In this document: in pieces, positions 33,480 to 42,890 of the stretch
Layout: every line of letters begins with the position of its first letter
Position numbering within the stretch: the stretch's first letter is position 1
Assembly: GCF_015482765.1 (NCBI RefSeq)
Contig: NZ_JADMLB010000053.1
Coordinates: 1 to 61,250 of the forward strand
Source of the DNA: Halodesulfovibrio sp.
Lineage (GTDB): Bacteria; Desulfobacterota; Desulfovibrionia; Desulfovibrionales; Desulfovibrionaceae
Reading direction: 5' to 3'
Length of the DNA: 61,250 nucleotides
Made by a program: the position numbers and the translations under genes
The notes under the pieces: generated by a model
Databases searched by the model: none
Told to the model about the DNA's origin: nothing
Seen by the model: the letters and a program-made list of their open reading frames with translations, nothing else

Positions 33480-34070
33480 TTATGAAGCTGAATTAACCCG
33501 TAGTTGCACTTGCGACTGCGGGTTTTTTCGTACCCACTCTAAGAGCTCTTCTGATGTGATTTTTTCGTCATTTAACGATGCAGAGCGAATTTCTTCTGCG
33601 GTTTGCGTAATCGCAGACTCTAATTTTGATGCAGGTATTGCGATGCCCTTTTGAAGAACCTGCAATCCCTTATCTTCCATAACGGCATTAAACAGAAGCA
33701 GAGTAACAGTTCCTTCTGTGATGTGCTGGTCTGTCTGTTCATTATGAAACGTAATACCGCTGCGCATACTGGAAATAGGGCTGTTACGACACATGGTCAT
33801 TCCCGCTACGCCCGGTGCAACAGCACCGAGCGCAATACGGGCATTTTCTGGTATTTTTGCTGTGGTCAAATCGTCCACTGGCTTGCCGTCAATGAAGATA
33901 GTTTTAATCTGTGAATCAATATAGTTTTCATCAAACTCAAGACGCTTTGTTAAAAAATGGAGCATAGTGTCGCCAATGTCAGCTGTAACTTCTGAAGGCG
34001 ATTGCATGAGATAGCGCCAAGTAGCGTGAGATTTTTCTGAGCTTTCTATATCAATAACAAGATTTTTCAT
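33480..34070 (-). CDS. Hypothetical protein
   Basis: A 196-residue protein starting at ATG 34070 after an AAAGGTG site (MKNLVIDIESSEKSHATWRY). The centre (IFIDGKPVDDLTTAKI, followed by ARIALGAVAPGVAGMTM) looks like a small beta-grasp or MoaD-like fold, and the C-terminus is helical (SEELLEWVRKNPQS). There is no membrane segment. I do not recognise the family. It may be cotranscribed with the upstream AI-2E family permease gene, which ends 24 bases before this start. Confidence 0.65.
   Translation of the reverse strand: MKNLVIDIESSEKSHATWRYLMQSPSEVTADIGDTMLHFLTKRLEFDENYIDSQIKTIFIDGKPVDDLTTAKIPENARIALGAVAPGVAGMTMCRNSPISSMRSGITFHNEQTDQHITEGTVTLLLFNAVMEDKGLQVLQKGIAIPASKLESAITQTAEEIRSASLNDEKITSEELLEWVRKNPQSQVQLRVNSAS
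33495..33528 (+). terminator. Terminator inside the converging gene's 3' end
   Basis: AACCCGTAGTTGCA pairs with TGCGACTGCGGGTT (two G-U pairs) and is followed by T6. It serves the gene ending at 33467 but lies within codons of the minus-strand gene ending at 33480. Confidence 0.8.
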
Positions 34071-34094
34071 TGCGGCACCTTTCAATATCATATG

Positions 34095-35237
34095 TTAGTG
34101 GCGGGAGTTTTCCGACAAAACGTAATGGTATTCTTCACCATAAATTTTGAGCATTACCATCACGAAGCTCAAAATAAGCGGTCCGTAAAGAATGCCGAGC
34201 ATGCCGAATGTTTTCAATCCGCCGAGAATGGAGAGGAAAATGAAAAATACGGACACGCCGGAACTTTCACGCATGAAATACGGACGTAGAAAACTGTCTA
34301 TAGCTGCAACAGGGATTGCCCCCCAGAGCACCATAAATAATGCAGATTGCCATCCTGAAGTGAAGAACAGGTAAAGACTGGCAGGAATCCATACAATACC
34401 AGTACCTGCAATCGGGATAAGTGAGCAAAAACTCATCACAGTTCCCCAGAATAGTGGAGTGATGCCTACAAAAGCCAGTCCTATACCGCCTACAACTCCC
34501 TGAATGATTGCTACAAGTAGACCACCCACAAGCACAGAGCGTGATGTGGAACGCAAGGAGTGGAGAAGAGCGTCTTCCTGTGATTCACGCATTGGCCATA
34601 AGTATTTAAGGCCTTCAATCATTTTACTTCCATCTTTGAGTAAGAAGAAGACGATAAGCAGCATGAGTAAAAATTTGGCAACAAAGTTGAATGTGTCACC
34701 AAGAGCTGAGGTACCAAAAGCAACAAGCTGTTGTCCCACTGCTTTAGAAATTGTTGCCAGATATGACTTTATTGCGGTTTCATTTATGTCAAAAAAAGGG
34801 AGTTTTTCATGGAACCACTGTAATGTCTGGTTATGTTGGATTTCAGAAAGAAAAGATTCAGACTGAGATTGTTGAAGCCATGTAGTAACGGCATGAACAC
34901 TGTCTACTGCTTGTGGAATAAGGCTTGTGATGAAAAGTGTTAATGGCACTGCAATGCAAAGTACAAGAAGCAGCATTGCAATTGTTGATGCCCATATTTC
35001 ACGACCGTTAACCCAATTGAGAATGCGTTTGTAGGCAGGATAACAACATGCTGCAATAACAATAGAGATGATTATTGTATGTAAAAACGGTGCAGCAATA
35101 AGGTATGCAAGGTAAAGTGAAAAAATGAGTAGGAGAATAGTAAAGTAGCGGAACAGATTGTTACGCGGAAATTTGAGTGTCGGCCCAGTATGGTCGGGCT
35201 TACATTCCGTGGAGTTGTTCTTTGTTTCTTCTGTCAT
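34095..35237 (-). CDS. AI-2E family transporter (PerM/YdiK-like)
   Basis: This 380-residue membrane protein has the AI-2EP/PerM layout: two N-terminal membrane segments (YFTILLLIFSLYLAYLIAAPFL), a large soluble loop containing the conserved WFHEKLP and ATISKAVGQQ stretch, then five to six C-terminal segments. The signature PLFWGTVMSFCSLIPIAGTG is present, as is SGVSVFFIFLSILGGLKTFG. Despite the family name, most members are exporters or channels of unknown substrate. Confidence 0.88.
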   Translation of the reverse strand: MTEETKNNSTECKPDHTGPTLKFPRNNLFRYFTILLLIFSLYLAYLIAAPFLHTIIISIVIAACCYPAYKRILNWVNGREIWASTIAMLLLVLCIAVPLTLFITSLIPQAVDSVHAVTTWLQQSQSESFLSEIQHNQTLQWFHEKLPFFDINETAIKSYLATISKAVGQQLVAFGTSALGDTFNFVAKFLLMLLIVFFLLKDGSKMIEGLKYLWPMRESQEDALLHSLRSTSRSVLVGGLLVAIIQGVVGGIGLAFVGITPLFWGTVMSFCSLIPIAGTGIVWIPASLYLFFTSGWQSALFMVLWGAIPVAAIDSFLRPYFMRESSGVSVFFIFLSILGGLKTFGMLGILYGPLILSFVMVMLKIYGEEYHYVLSENSRH

Positions 35238-35396
35238 AATCAGAGCATTTTTCCATATATAGTTTCATACGCTTAGGCAGGATGCCTGTGTGTAGTAATA
35301 AACATTGTGTGGCATTGTATCCGTAATAGAACATATCTGCCAATGAAAAATGCTGGTTTATACTTTGGTACTGAATAGTTGTGAATGCCTGTTTAT

Positions 35397-36311
35397 TTAT
35401 GATTCAGGGAGATTAGGGAGGAGGCGGGCGTGCTTCCGATAGTCGAAGTAATCTCCCCATCCTCTGTCTTCAAGCTCTTCAATAGCCCCTACATTTTCTT
35501 GAAAGAGTGCAATGGATAGGCGGTCAATGATGCGTATTTCCATTCGTGCTTCATCAATATTTATAGCAGGTGGAACTTCGCCGGACATCATGAGTGTTTC
35601 CATGTTGAACCGCTGAAGTTTTCTTGCAAATTCATTAGCATCAAAAATAGCTTTGTATAACCGCCTGCGGCGTTTTTCCAATTGTTTTTTTAAAACAGCT
35701 GTTGTGGCAGATTCGTCCTGTGGAAGGGACGTCAACGCTGCAACCCACGTTTTAAGCATGTCAGTATGAACTGAATCGTGAGGCAGAGTGTTTGTAAAGA
35801 ACAACAGCAAGGCGTCGCGGATTTCTTTTGAGTCCTTGAGTGCTGCTGTGCGTAAATAGATACGCGTGGTGTCGGGGAGTGTATTTTTTAAGCAGGGGGC
35901 GGTTGATATGAGAAAAGGTACTGTCTCATCATCAAGGTGAAGTCGAGTAAGAAAACTTTCCCACATCCAGTCAGGAATAGAAAAAGAACATGACTGGTTC
36001 GCTTCATGGAGTGTAATCGTAGCATGTTCGGTAATAAGCAGGTTTGCGAGTTTTTCTATGCCCTTTTTGGGGAGTGGGGCTGTGAGAATTTTTTCCAGTG
36101 AGAGGAGCAATGTTTTGTCTGGAAAGATGATGTATTCAAAAAAGGGTTCCAGGTCAGGATTGTCGCCATCTTCAATGAGTGGTTTCAGTTCAGAAAGCGT
36201 GCAGACGCCAAGGACTGTTTCTGCATAGTCCTTAGCGTCTGCTGTAAATGCTTGACCCGTTCGCAACCAGTTGTTGAGAACAGCGTAAATGTTTTCAATA
36301 GTAGTGAGCAT
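35397..36311 (-). CDS. Hypothetical helical protein downstream of mazG
   Basis: The 304-residue protein is almost entirely helical and HEAT-like in appearance, with a charged segment near residue 215 (LKKQLEKRRRRLYKAIFDAN). There are no known catalytic motifs and no membrane segment. It lies 26 bases after the mazG stop and is probably cotranscribed. Function unknown. Confidence 0.7.
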   Translation of the reverse strand: MLTTIENIYAVLNNWLRTGQAFTADAKDYAETVLGVCTLSELKPLIEDGDNPDLEPFFEYIIFPDKTLLLSLEKILTAPLPKKGIEKLANLLITEHATITLHEANQSCSFSIPDWMWESFLTRLHLDDETVPFLISTAPCLKNTLPDTTRIYLRTAALKDSKEIRDALLLFFTNTLPHDSVHTDMLKTWVAALTSLPQDESATTAVLKKQLEKRRRRLYKAIFDANEFARKLQRFNMETLMMSGEVPPAINIDEARMEIRIIDRLSIALFQENVGAIEELEDRGWGDYFDYRKHARLLPNLPES

Positions 36312-36337
36312 AAAATGCTAGAACTCAATGCGTCGTT

Positions 36338-37126
36338 CTACTTTTTGATTTCATTCCAAAGTGCGTCTTTTTCTTCGAAAGAAAGGTCAGCGAACACTAA
36401 ACCTCTTTCGTGCGCAAGTGCTTCCATTTTTTCAAAGCGATCAAGGAACTTGAGATTTGTTCTGTCTAGAGCGGCATTGGCTTTAATGCCCTTACGGCGA
36501 CCAAACTCTACAAGGGTAAACAGTACATCACCGAACTCAGCTTCGATGGCATCGGTATCACCTGACTCCAGAGCAGCAGCAAATTCTTTCCATTCTGCCT
36601 GATATTGTTTTTCTACATCGGCATCGCTATCCCATGTAAAGCCGACACGGGCAGCTTTGGAATTCAAGCGGTAGGCTTTGAGCAGAGATGGAAGTCCTTT
36701 AGGAAGACTGTCAAAAGTGCCTTTAGGCTTGCCGTCTTCGGTCCCTTTTTTCTCTGTACGCTTAATTTTTTCCCAATTAGACCAAATTTCTTCAACATTC
36801 TGTACATCAAGTTCGCCAAAGACATGAGGGTGACGGCGAATCATTTTAGCAGCATTTTCCTGCATGGAATCTGCAAGTGTGAAACCTTCGCATTCGTACT
36901 TGCTGCTGATGAAAAGAATGAGGAACATAACGTCGCCCATTTCTTCGCGCACATCTACATTTTTACCACTGCGAATGGCGTCCACCAATTCGTAGGTCTC
37001 TTCAAGCAAGTAATCACATAGTGTTTGCGGAGTTTGCTCTTTGTCCCATGCACATCCGTTTTCACCGAGGAGCTCGTCAATAACGTTACGCAGGGCAATA
37101 AGGGATTCAGTAGTACTTTTGTTCAT
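36338..37126 (-). CDS. mazG: Nucleoside triphosphate pyrophosphohydrolase MazG
   Basis: MazG hydrolyses (d)NTPs to NMP and pyrophosphate and cleans the nucleotide pool. Two MazG domains are present in 262 residues. The first has CAWDKEQTPQTLCDYLLEET and the metal-binding REEMGDVMFLILF; the second has EAEFGDVLFTLVEFGRRKG. This is the double-domain form found in most bacteria. Clear ATG start; it lies 98 bases downstream of cvpA's terminal region reading in the same direction. Confidence 0.92.
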   Translation of the reverse strand: MNKSTTESLIALRNVIDELLGENGCAWDKEQTPQTLCDYLLEETYELVDAIRSGKNVDVREEMGDVMFLILFISSKYECEGFTLADSMQENAAKMIRRHPHVFGELDVQNVEEIWSNWEKIKRTEKKGTEDGKPKGTFDSLPKGLPSLLKAYRLNSKAARVGFTWDSDADVEKQYQAEWKEFAAALESGDTDAIEAEFGDVLFTLVEFGRRKGIKANAALDRTNLKFLDRFEKMEALAHERGLVFADLSFEEKDALWNEIKK

Positions 37127-37180
37127 TGTTTCGCTCTTCGTTTTATTAGTTACGGTATGGTCTTAATTAAAGGCACACAC

Positions 37181-37207
37181 AAAAAAGCCCTTGTCTAAGC
37201 AAGGGCA
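37181..37207 (-). terminator. Terminator of cvpA
   Basis: On the minus strand GCCCTTG/CAAGGGC (37187-37206) is followed by T6. Confidence 0.85.
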
Positions 37208-37224
37208 GTATTAGCGTTCTGGTG

Positions 37225-37689
37225 TTACAAGGTAGCGGGAATAAACTGCCGGAGTATATCTGTGACAATGCTCAAATGGGGAACGATTGCAGAGGTCTGT
37301 ACAACCTGTGCGTTGGGGAAGAAATGTAAAGCAAAGGCAAGAATGATGCAGCAAAGGAGTGCACCTTTGGCAAGGCCGAGAATGCCGCCAAGGGTGTAAT
37401 CTAACAGTGCTGCGCCCGCTGCACCGATAATTTTTCGAAGCAACCCACCGATTATGGCAACAGCAATGAGTACACCGATAAAGATAAGGGCATAGGAGGC
37501 AACGCCTGCCCATTTCGGATCAATTAACGGTTCGAGGTGAATTGAGAGTTGCTCGTAATAATTGTTGGCTAAAATAAATCCGCCAACAACACCTGCAATG
37601 GAAGTTGTTTCCAGGATGAGTCCTCTAAAGAAGCCTCTGATGCAGAAAAATCCAGCAATGACAATAAATATGAGATCAAGATAGTTCAT
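37225..37689 (-). CDS. cvpA: CvpA family inner-membrane protein
   Basis: The 154-residue protein has four membrane segments and the CvpA family start NYLDLIFIVIAGFFCIRGFFRG. It continues with ILANNYYEQL and the glycine-rich LLRKIIGAAGAALLDYTLGGILGLAKGA block. CvpA was named for colicin V export but acts more broadly in envelope homeostasis. Single gene with its own terminator. Confidence 0.88.
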   Translation of the reverse strand: MNYLDLIFIVIAGFFCIRGFFRGLILETTSIAGVVGGFILANNYYEQLSIHLEPLIDPKWAGVASYALIFIGVLIAVAIIGGLLRKIIGAAGAALLDYTLGGILGLAKGALLCCIILAFALHFFPNAQVVQTSAIVPHLSIVTDILRQFIPATL

Positions 37690-37876
37690 GTACTGCCTAC
37701 AAAAAAGTAAAATCGGTTGTGAATCTTTGCGAGTAGTAGCATAAAATAATTCGTTGGAAAAGACAGCTATTTACACAATTGCATTTGCGTTTGTGGGTAA
37801 CTATAGATAGTTGTTATCAAAATGAATCGTATTACTTTATTGTTTGCTTGTTGTTATGAGGGGAAAATAAAATACC

Positions 37877-39106
37877 ATGACGATTTTTAGTCTTGAAGTA
37901 GGACAAGTTCTATCGGGTGATGTGCATGTTGCTAACGGAAGAAGATTGTTTTCATCTGGGCATGTAATCACTGAGCAAACATTGCGGGTGTTAAAAATCT
38001 GGGGAGTACAGAATGTTCCTCTGCATGGGGAAGCAAAAAAGAATGCCGCAGCATCAAGCGGTGAAACTCGTGCTGTTGTAGCGTGCAGCACTTCTCCTTC
38101 TGTGCAGTTGTTGTATCGAGGCAGCTCTATGACAAGCTTTCCTGTTTCTTGTTTGTTTCAGGAGAGTAAAAAGTTGGCTGAAGAGTGTGTTGAGCCGTGT
38201 GAAGGTTTTTTTTCATATCTTTATACACCTTCAATTCCAGAGCTAAAGGTTTTCACATCTGAAGACTGTGTTCTGAATATAGATAAAGCCGGACTTGGGT
38301 CTTATTATAGCAGTTTTCCTAAAGAGTTTTTTGTATTTACTAGGATGTTGAATGATGTCTATGTAACAACAGAAGCTGTTGTAGAAGCTGTAGAGAGCGA
38401 TGAAAAGGTAAAGAATAAGTTATTATTGATATGTGAATCGCTTGTTCACGTTTCAAATTGTAGAGTAAAAACTGTCAATGCTTGCACTGCTTTTTTAGGA
38501 AACAGGACTGTATTGTATTTGGCAATTATGCTAGTTTATATTCATCATGTTCAAGAGAACTTTAATTCGAATGTAATAATGCATTATGGAAGAGCAGCAA
38601 TGACTACTGGAATTGCTGCACGCTACATAGCATCTGCAGTGGGTGTGTATGGAAGAGAATGTTTTTTTTCAAGTGGAGCACTTCGGGATATAGGATATTT
38701 ATTTTATAGCCGGACACAGTCAGCCATATATGAAAAAGTACGTCAAAAAGTGATCAATGATGGTCACGATCTTTGCGCAGTAGAAGAAAAGTATATGGGA
38801 AAGAATCATGCTGATGTTGGAGCCTATATATTAAAGATTTTAGGTTTTCCTACATCTATGGAAAAAACTGTAGAAGAGCATCATACTGAATTCAATACTT
38901 CTGCAACAAAGGAAAGTGCAGTAATGCATGTAGCAGAGTGTATTGCAAAGGCTCTTACTTTTAATCCTGTATACGACGTTCCTCCTCCTACTGTGGATGT
39001 TGCCGCCTGGCGCATGTTACATATTTCAGAAGCTAATCTTACCGAGCTTGTTAGGATGATTTACCTGAAGTCTAAAGAAATTACACGGTTGGCATATGGA
39101 GAATAA
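37877..39106 (+). CDS. HDOD domain signalling protein
   Basis: The 409-residue protein has an N-terminal domain like that found before HD-GYP domains (FSLEVGQVLSGDVHVANGRR). It ends in an HDOD-type domain: ALRDIGYLF, EEKYMGKNHADVGAYILKIL and TVEEHH. The metal-binding HD pair is absent (RD in its place), so it is probably a non-catalytic regulator. Its stop overlaps the start of the GAF-PAS gene by 11 bases, implying joint expression and function. The target is unknown. Confidence 0.78.
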   Translation: MTIFSLEVGQVLSGDVHVANGRRLFSSGHVITEQTLRVLKIWGVQNVPLHGEAKKNAAASSGETRAVVACSTSPSVQLLYRGSSMTSFPVSCLFQESKKLAEECVEPCEGFFSYLYTPSIPELKVFTSEDCVLNIDKAGLGSYYSSFPKEFFVFTRMLNDVYVTTEAVVEAVESDEKVKNKLLLICESLVHVSNCRVKTVNACTAFLGNRTVLYLAIMLVYIHHVQENFNSNVIMHYGRAAMTTGIAARYIASAVGVYGRECFFSSGALRDIGYLFYSRTQSAIYEKVRQKVINDGHDLCAVEEKYMGKNHADVGAYILKILGFPTSMEKTVEEHHTEFNTSATKESAVMHVAECIAKALTFNPVYDVPPPTVDVAAWRMLHISEANLTELVRMIYLKSKEITRLAYGE

Positions 39107-40070
39107 AACAGCATCCGCCGGCGTTGAGTATCTGGAAGATAGAGTGTCGCGACTGGAAGATCAGGCGCGATTCACCTTAGATGCTCTTGAGTTGGCCGCA
39201 TCACTTGGAGATTGTCAGGTGAGTATCAGCTCTCTGCATGAACCAACGCTGCTGTTGCGCGAAGCAGCCTCACGCGTAGCAATGATCACCCCCTTTTCAG
39301 CTTCTGCCGTGTACTTGGTAGACGAGGGAACCTCAGATTTTTATCTGGCTTACTCGGATCAGCAGGAGTGGAATGAAAAGATAGAGGCAGCAACGAATTC
39401 ATTTATTGATAGCGGTATGTTCTCCTTTGCTTTGAGAGAGGGGCGCCCTGTTGTTGTTCATGCTGTTGAGTTGCAACGCAGAGTATTGTTACATGTTTTG
39501 GAAACATCTTCACGAGTGCGTGGCATGTTTGTTGGAGTTTTTCCAGAGGGTGCTAAAAACTTGACCGCAGTGGAAATGGCGTTACTTTCTATTGTCTGTA
39601 AAAACTGCGCTTCAGCCATTGAAGTCTTTGAGCTTTATAAGTGTTTTAGAAGTGGCGGTGAGGAAGTTGTAGCTTTTTCTGACTCTCTTCCTGTTGGAGT
39701 TTTAGATATAGGCGATAATGGGCGAATATTATTTACAAATAAAAGAGCAGGCAAGCTATTGGGGAGCATCGCTTCTCCAGAAAAGCAGAGTATAATCGAT
39801 TTTCTTGTCCCCGAGGAACGAGACCGTGTTGAATCATTGTTGATAAGCTGTCTCGCTCTTGGTGTTTCTGCTTCAGATTACCAGACAGAGGCACTGGCAA
39901 CGCCTCAGAATACTATGCGGATTCATACTGCTCTTGAAACACAGAATGAACCGCAAGCTGTTAGTCTTCACGTAACTCCATTACGGCGTAACGGCGTTGT
40001 TGTGTTGCGGGGGGTTGTGGCACCGGTTGACGATGTTGTGACGAGAGCCGCGCGAGCAGAGGGAGCATAG
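39096..40070 (+). CDS. GAF-PAS sensor protein without output domain
   Basis: The 324-residue product starts inside the HDOD gene. It has an N-terminal coiled coil (YLEDRVSRLEDQARFTLDAL), a GAF-like domain at about 60-180 (ASRVAMITPFSASAVYLVDE) and a PAS-like domain at about 195-300 (SLPVGVLDIGDNGRILFTNK). No kinase, GGDEF or DNA-binding domain follows. It probably senses a signal and passes it to its HDOD partner by direct contact. Confidence 0.75.
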   Translation: MENKTASAGVEYLEDRVSRLEDQARFTLDALELAASLGDCQVSISSLHEPTLLLREAASRVAMITPFSASAVYLVDEGTSDFYLAYSDQQEWNEKIEAATNSFIDSGMFSFALREGRPVVVHAVELQRRVLLHVLETSSRVRGMFVGVFPEGAKNLTAVEMALLSIVCKNCASAIEVFELYKCFRSGGEEVVAFSDSLPVGVLDIGDNGRILFTNKRAGKLLGSIASPEKQSIIDFLVPEERDRVESLLISCLALGVSASDYQTEALATPQNTMRIHTALETQNEPQAVSLHVTPLRRNGVVVLRGVVAPVDDVVTRAARAEGA

Positions 40071-40164
40071 TTTGAAAGCATGTCTGGATGATGTTTCTAC
40101 TGCTTGTATTCCTATTTTTTTTCTCTTATTGTTTATGTTGGAATCGTAAATAAAGGGACGCACA

Positions 40165-40389
40165 ATGCAGATTGAGATTAAATGTTTTGCCACACTTTCT
40201 GAATTTACCCCGAAAGGGAATGTGCTGGATGTTAAAGAAGGCACGACTATTCAACAAGTCATAGAGTCTCTCGGAATAGCTATTGAAGACGTGAAAATTA
40301 TGTTTATCAACGGTAAACATGAATCACTGGAAAGCGTGTTGACAGAAGGGGATCGCTTAGGATTGTTCCCTGCTGTTGGCGGCGGTTAA
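40165..40389 (+). CDS. MoaD/ThiS family sulfur carrier-like protein
   Basis: This 74-residue ubiquitin-fold protein begins MQIEIKCFATLSEF and ends GDRLGLFPAVGGG. The C-terminal Gly-Gly is needed for adenylylation and thiocarboxylate formation in MoaD (molybdopterin synthesis) or ThiS-like carriers. No MoaE or ThiG partner lies nearby, so the pathway is open; tungsten/molybdenum cofactor supply is the first guess. RBS AAAGGGA precedes the ATG. Confidence 0.85.
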   Translation: MQIEIKCFATLSEFTPKGNVLDVKEGTTIQQVIESLGIAIEDVKIMFINGKHESLESVLTEGDRLGLFPAVGGG

Positions 40390-40410
40390 TCTGAGTGGCT
40401 GAAGTAAACA

Positions 40411-40448
40411 AAAAAAGCCGTCATGTTTTTAAACATGACGGCTTTTTT
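40411..40448. terminator. Bidirectional terminator between moaD-like gene and recQ
   Basis: GCCGTCATGTTT and AAACATGACGGC form a perfect stem bordered by A6 and T6, serving both converging genes. Confidence 0.95.
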
Positions 40449-40449
40449 A

Positions 40450-42666
40450 TTACCAATCATCTGAGCTTCCATTTTTTAAATCAACGGCAATGCACCTAAG
40501 CAGTCCATAGTCATATTTTCCGTGTAGCGCTGTATGCGCGCCTTTTATGCCTGTTCCTGTACCAATTGCAGCGGCTACTTCAGCGCGTACTGCTTCGATT
40601 TCTTCTGCAGTAAGTTGAGCCGTTACGGCCGCGAGTTCGATTTCACCCAATTCTACAGCCGTCGCTAAATGACCATATATTGTTCCAGTTACCAAACTGC
40701 GTTCAGATGCTACACTTTGTACATCGCCATGTGTTTTGAAGAGATCTATTGATTTTTGAACAGTGCCAGTAATGGTCTTTCCGGCGTCTTTCTTTTTCTG
40801 TTTAGCTGCCGCCCGCTGCGGAAGAGGTGGAAGTTCCTCTGGTCTGCCATGCTCAACTTCGAAGTTCTGAAGAATAGAGAGTACGAGATCCCCGTACATG
40901 GCGAGTTTTGTCTGCCCAATCCCGTGGATGTTACAAAGGTCATCACGTTCTGTTGGGCGATAAGCAACGAGCTCAAGTAATGTTTTGTCTGGAAGTACAG
41001 AGTATGGCGGAATGTTTTGTTCGCGTGAAATTCGTGTGCGTTCCATTTTTAAGAGATCCAGCAACAGGTTTGCATCTGGCAAATGTAAGGCTGCCTGCAT
41101 GGCTGCATCAGATTCTTTTTTGCTGACATGTTTTACAGCGGTCGCTGAGAGCGATTCTCTACGAAGCGAAACACTTTTCTCGCCACGAAGGATTTGCCAG
41201 CTTAAGTCGTTAAGCCGCAGACTTCCGTTTTCGGGATCTGAGCCAAGAAATTGTAAAGCAACAAGTTGTCTGAACACACCTTTCCACGTTTCTTTTCCAA
41301 GCTCTTTTCCGCATGCAAATGTTTTAATCAGGTTGTGCTCATGCTCAGAGACACGTTTAGTAAGGTTGCCTATTAAAATATCTGCGAGATGTGTAGCACC
41401 GAAGCGTTGCCCTGTTCTGTAAACGCACGATAATGCTTTTTGTGCTGCAATTGTTCCGTCCCACGTTTCAACAGGGAACAGGCATGTGTCGCAATTGCCG
41501 CATTTCTCGGTTCGATGTTCTCCAAAGTAAGAAAGAATAACGTTGCGGCGGCATTCTGTTGTTTCAACAAATCCAAGAAGGGCATTAAATTTGTGTTGCT
41601 CAATGATAGCCCGGTTTGCTGAAGACCGTGTTATCATGCGTCGTGCAAGCACAATATCTTGCAAGTTATAAAGCAGTAGCGCGTCGGCAGGAAGGCCGTC
41701 TCGACCGGCGCGTCCAGTCTCCTGATGGTAGGCTTCCAGGCTTTTGGGTAACCCAAGGTGGACTACAAATCGTACGTTGGGTTTGTTGACTCCCATGCCG
41801 AAGGCAATTGTTGCAACCATAATGACGTTTTCTTCCATCATAAATCTTGATTGATTGTGGTTGCGTTGAATTGCACTCATACCTGCGTGGTAGGGAAGAG
41901 CATTAAATCCGGCATCTACAAGTTTAGTTGCAATGTCGTCTACTTTTTTTCGAGACTGACAGTATACAATACCGGATTCATCTTTGTAAGTGGAGCGTAT
42001 GAAAGAGAAGAGTTGCTCGTTACCGCGTTCTCTATTCTGAATTGTGTATGTTATATTGGGACGATCAAACCCTGTAGCAAAGACAGGTGCCTGCTGAATG
42101 TGCAACTGTTCAGCAATATCTTTACGAGTAGGACTGTCTGCTGTTGCTGTCAGGGCAATTACAGGAACTTGCGGAAAGCGTTCTCTAAGTATTGAAAGAC
42201 GTGTGTATTCCGGTCTGAAGTCATGCCCCCATTGCGAAACGCAGTGAGCTTCATCAATGGTAAAAAGTGCGGGGGTGACAGTTTCGAGTAACGCTAGAAA
42301 TACAGGTGTGACTAGACGTTCTGGAGCGACATAAAGCATGTCTAGCTCACCGTTCCGTAGCTGTTGTTCAACAGCACTTTGTTCCTGAGGAGTTTGACTG
42401 GAGTTGAGGAAGGCTGCCCGAATGCCCATTTGAACCAGCTCGTTCACCTGATCTTGCATGAGCGCAATCAGCGGTGAAACAATTATGCCTGTACCGTTGC
42501 GAAGGATAGAAGGGAGTTGGTAGCAGAGTGATTTTCCGCTGCCCGTAGGCATAATAACAAGAGCATCACCACCATCAATCATGTGGTTAATGATGTCTTC
42601 CTGTTTCCCTCTAAAATCTCTAAAGCCGTATGTCGTACGAAGAATATCTAGTGCAGTCTGGTTCAT
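40450..42666 (-). CDS. recQ: ATP-dependent DNA helicase RecQ
   Basis: RecQ unwinds DNA 3' to 5' in recombinational repair. The 738-residue protein has motif I MPTGSGKSLCYQLP, the DEAH box (TIDEAHCVSQWGHDFRPEY), and the helicase C-terminal QETGRAGRDGLPADALLLY. The zinc site follows (CRRNVILSYFGEH then CGNCDTC). A winged helix comes next, then an HRDC domain near residues 540-615 (ELVAYRPTERDDLCNIHGIG). The extra C-terminal tail carries an HTH-like segment (DLFKTHGDVQSVASERSLVT), seen in a subset of RecQ proteins. Confidence 0.95.
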   Translation of the reverse strand: MNQTALDILRTTYGFRDFRGKQEDIINHMIDGGDALVIMPTGSGKSLCYQLPSILRNGTGIIVSPLIALMQDQVNELVQMGIRAAFLNSSQTPQEQSAVEQQLRNGELDMLYVAPERLVTPVFLALLETVTPALFTIDEAHCVSQWGHDFRPEYTRLSILRERFPQVPVIALTATADSPTRKDIAEQLHIQQAPVFATGFDRPNITYTIQNRERGNEQLFSFIRSTYKDESGIVYCQSRKKVDDIATKLVDAGFNALPYHAGMSAIQRNHNQSRFMMEENVIMVATIAFGMGVNKPNVRFVVHLGLPKSLEAYHQETGRAGRDGLPADALLLYNLQDIVLARRMITRSSANRAIIEQHKFNALLGFVETTECRRNVILSYFGEHRTEKCGNCDTCLFPVETWDGTIAAQKALSCVYRTGQRFGATHLADILIGNLTKRVSEHEHNLIKTFACGKELGKETWKGVFRQLVALQFLGSDPENGSLRLNDLSWQILRGEKSVSLRRESLSATAVKHVSKKESDAAMQAALHLPDANLLLDLLKMERTRISREQNIPPYSVLPDKTLLELVAYRPTERDDLCNIHGIGQTKLAMYGDLVLSILQNFEVEHGRPEELPPLPQRAAAKQKKKDAGKTITGTVQKSIDLFKTHGDVQSVASERSLVTGTIYGHLATAVELGEIELAAVTAQLTAEEIEAVRAEVAAAIGTGTGIKGAHTALHGKYDYGLLRCIAVDLKNGSSDDW

Positions 42667-42890
42667 TGTTCCCTCTTGTGTGCGGGAAGATAGCGTATGA
42701 ATGTGTGGTTAGCAAAGTATTTGCAAAAAGATCGAGCTCAAGATTTTTAGTGGCATTTGTTTTTGTATTGCAATCTACTGCTGCTTACCTGATGGGGGAT
42801 TTTGTTTTAGAAGGAGCTTTTTCTTAGTAAGGAGGAGATCACTTGTCGTTGGCAAAAATTCACTTGTGACTTTAAATTTTGGTGCTGTAA

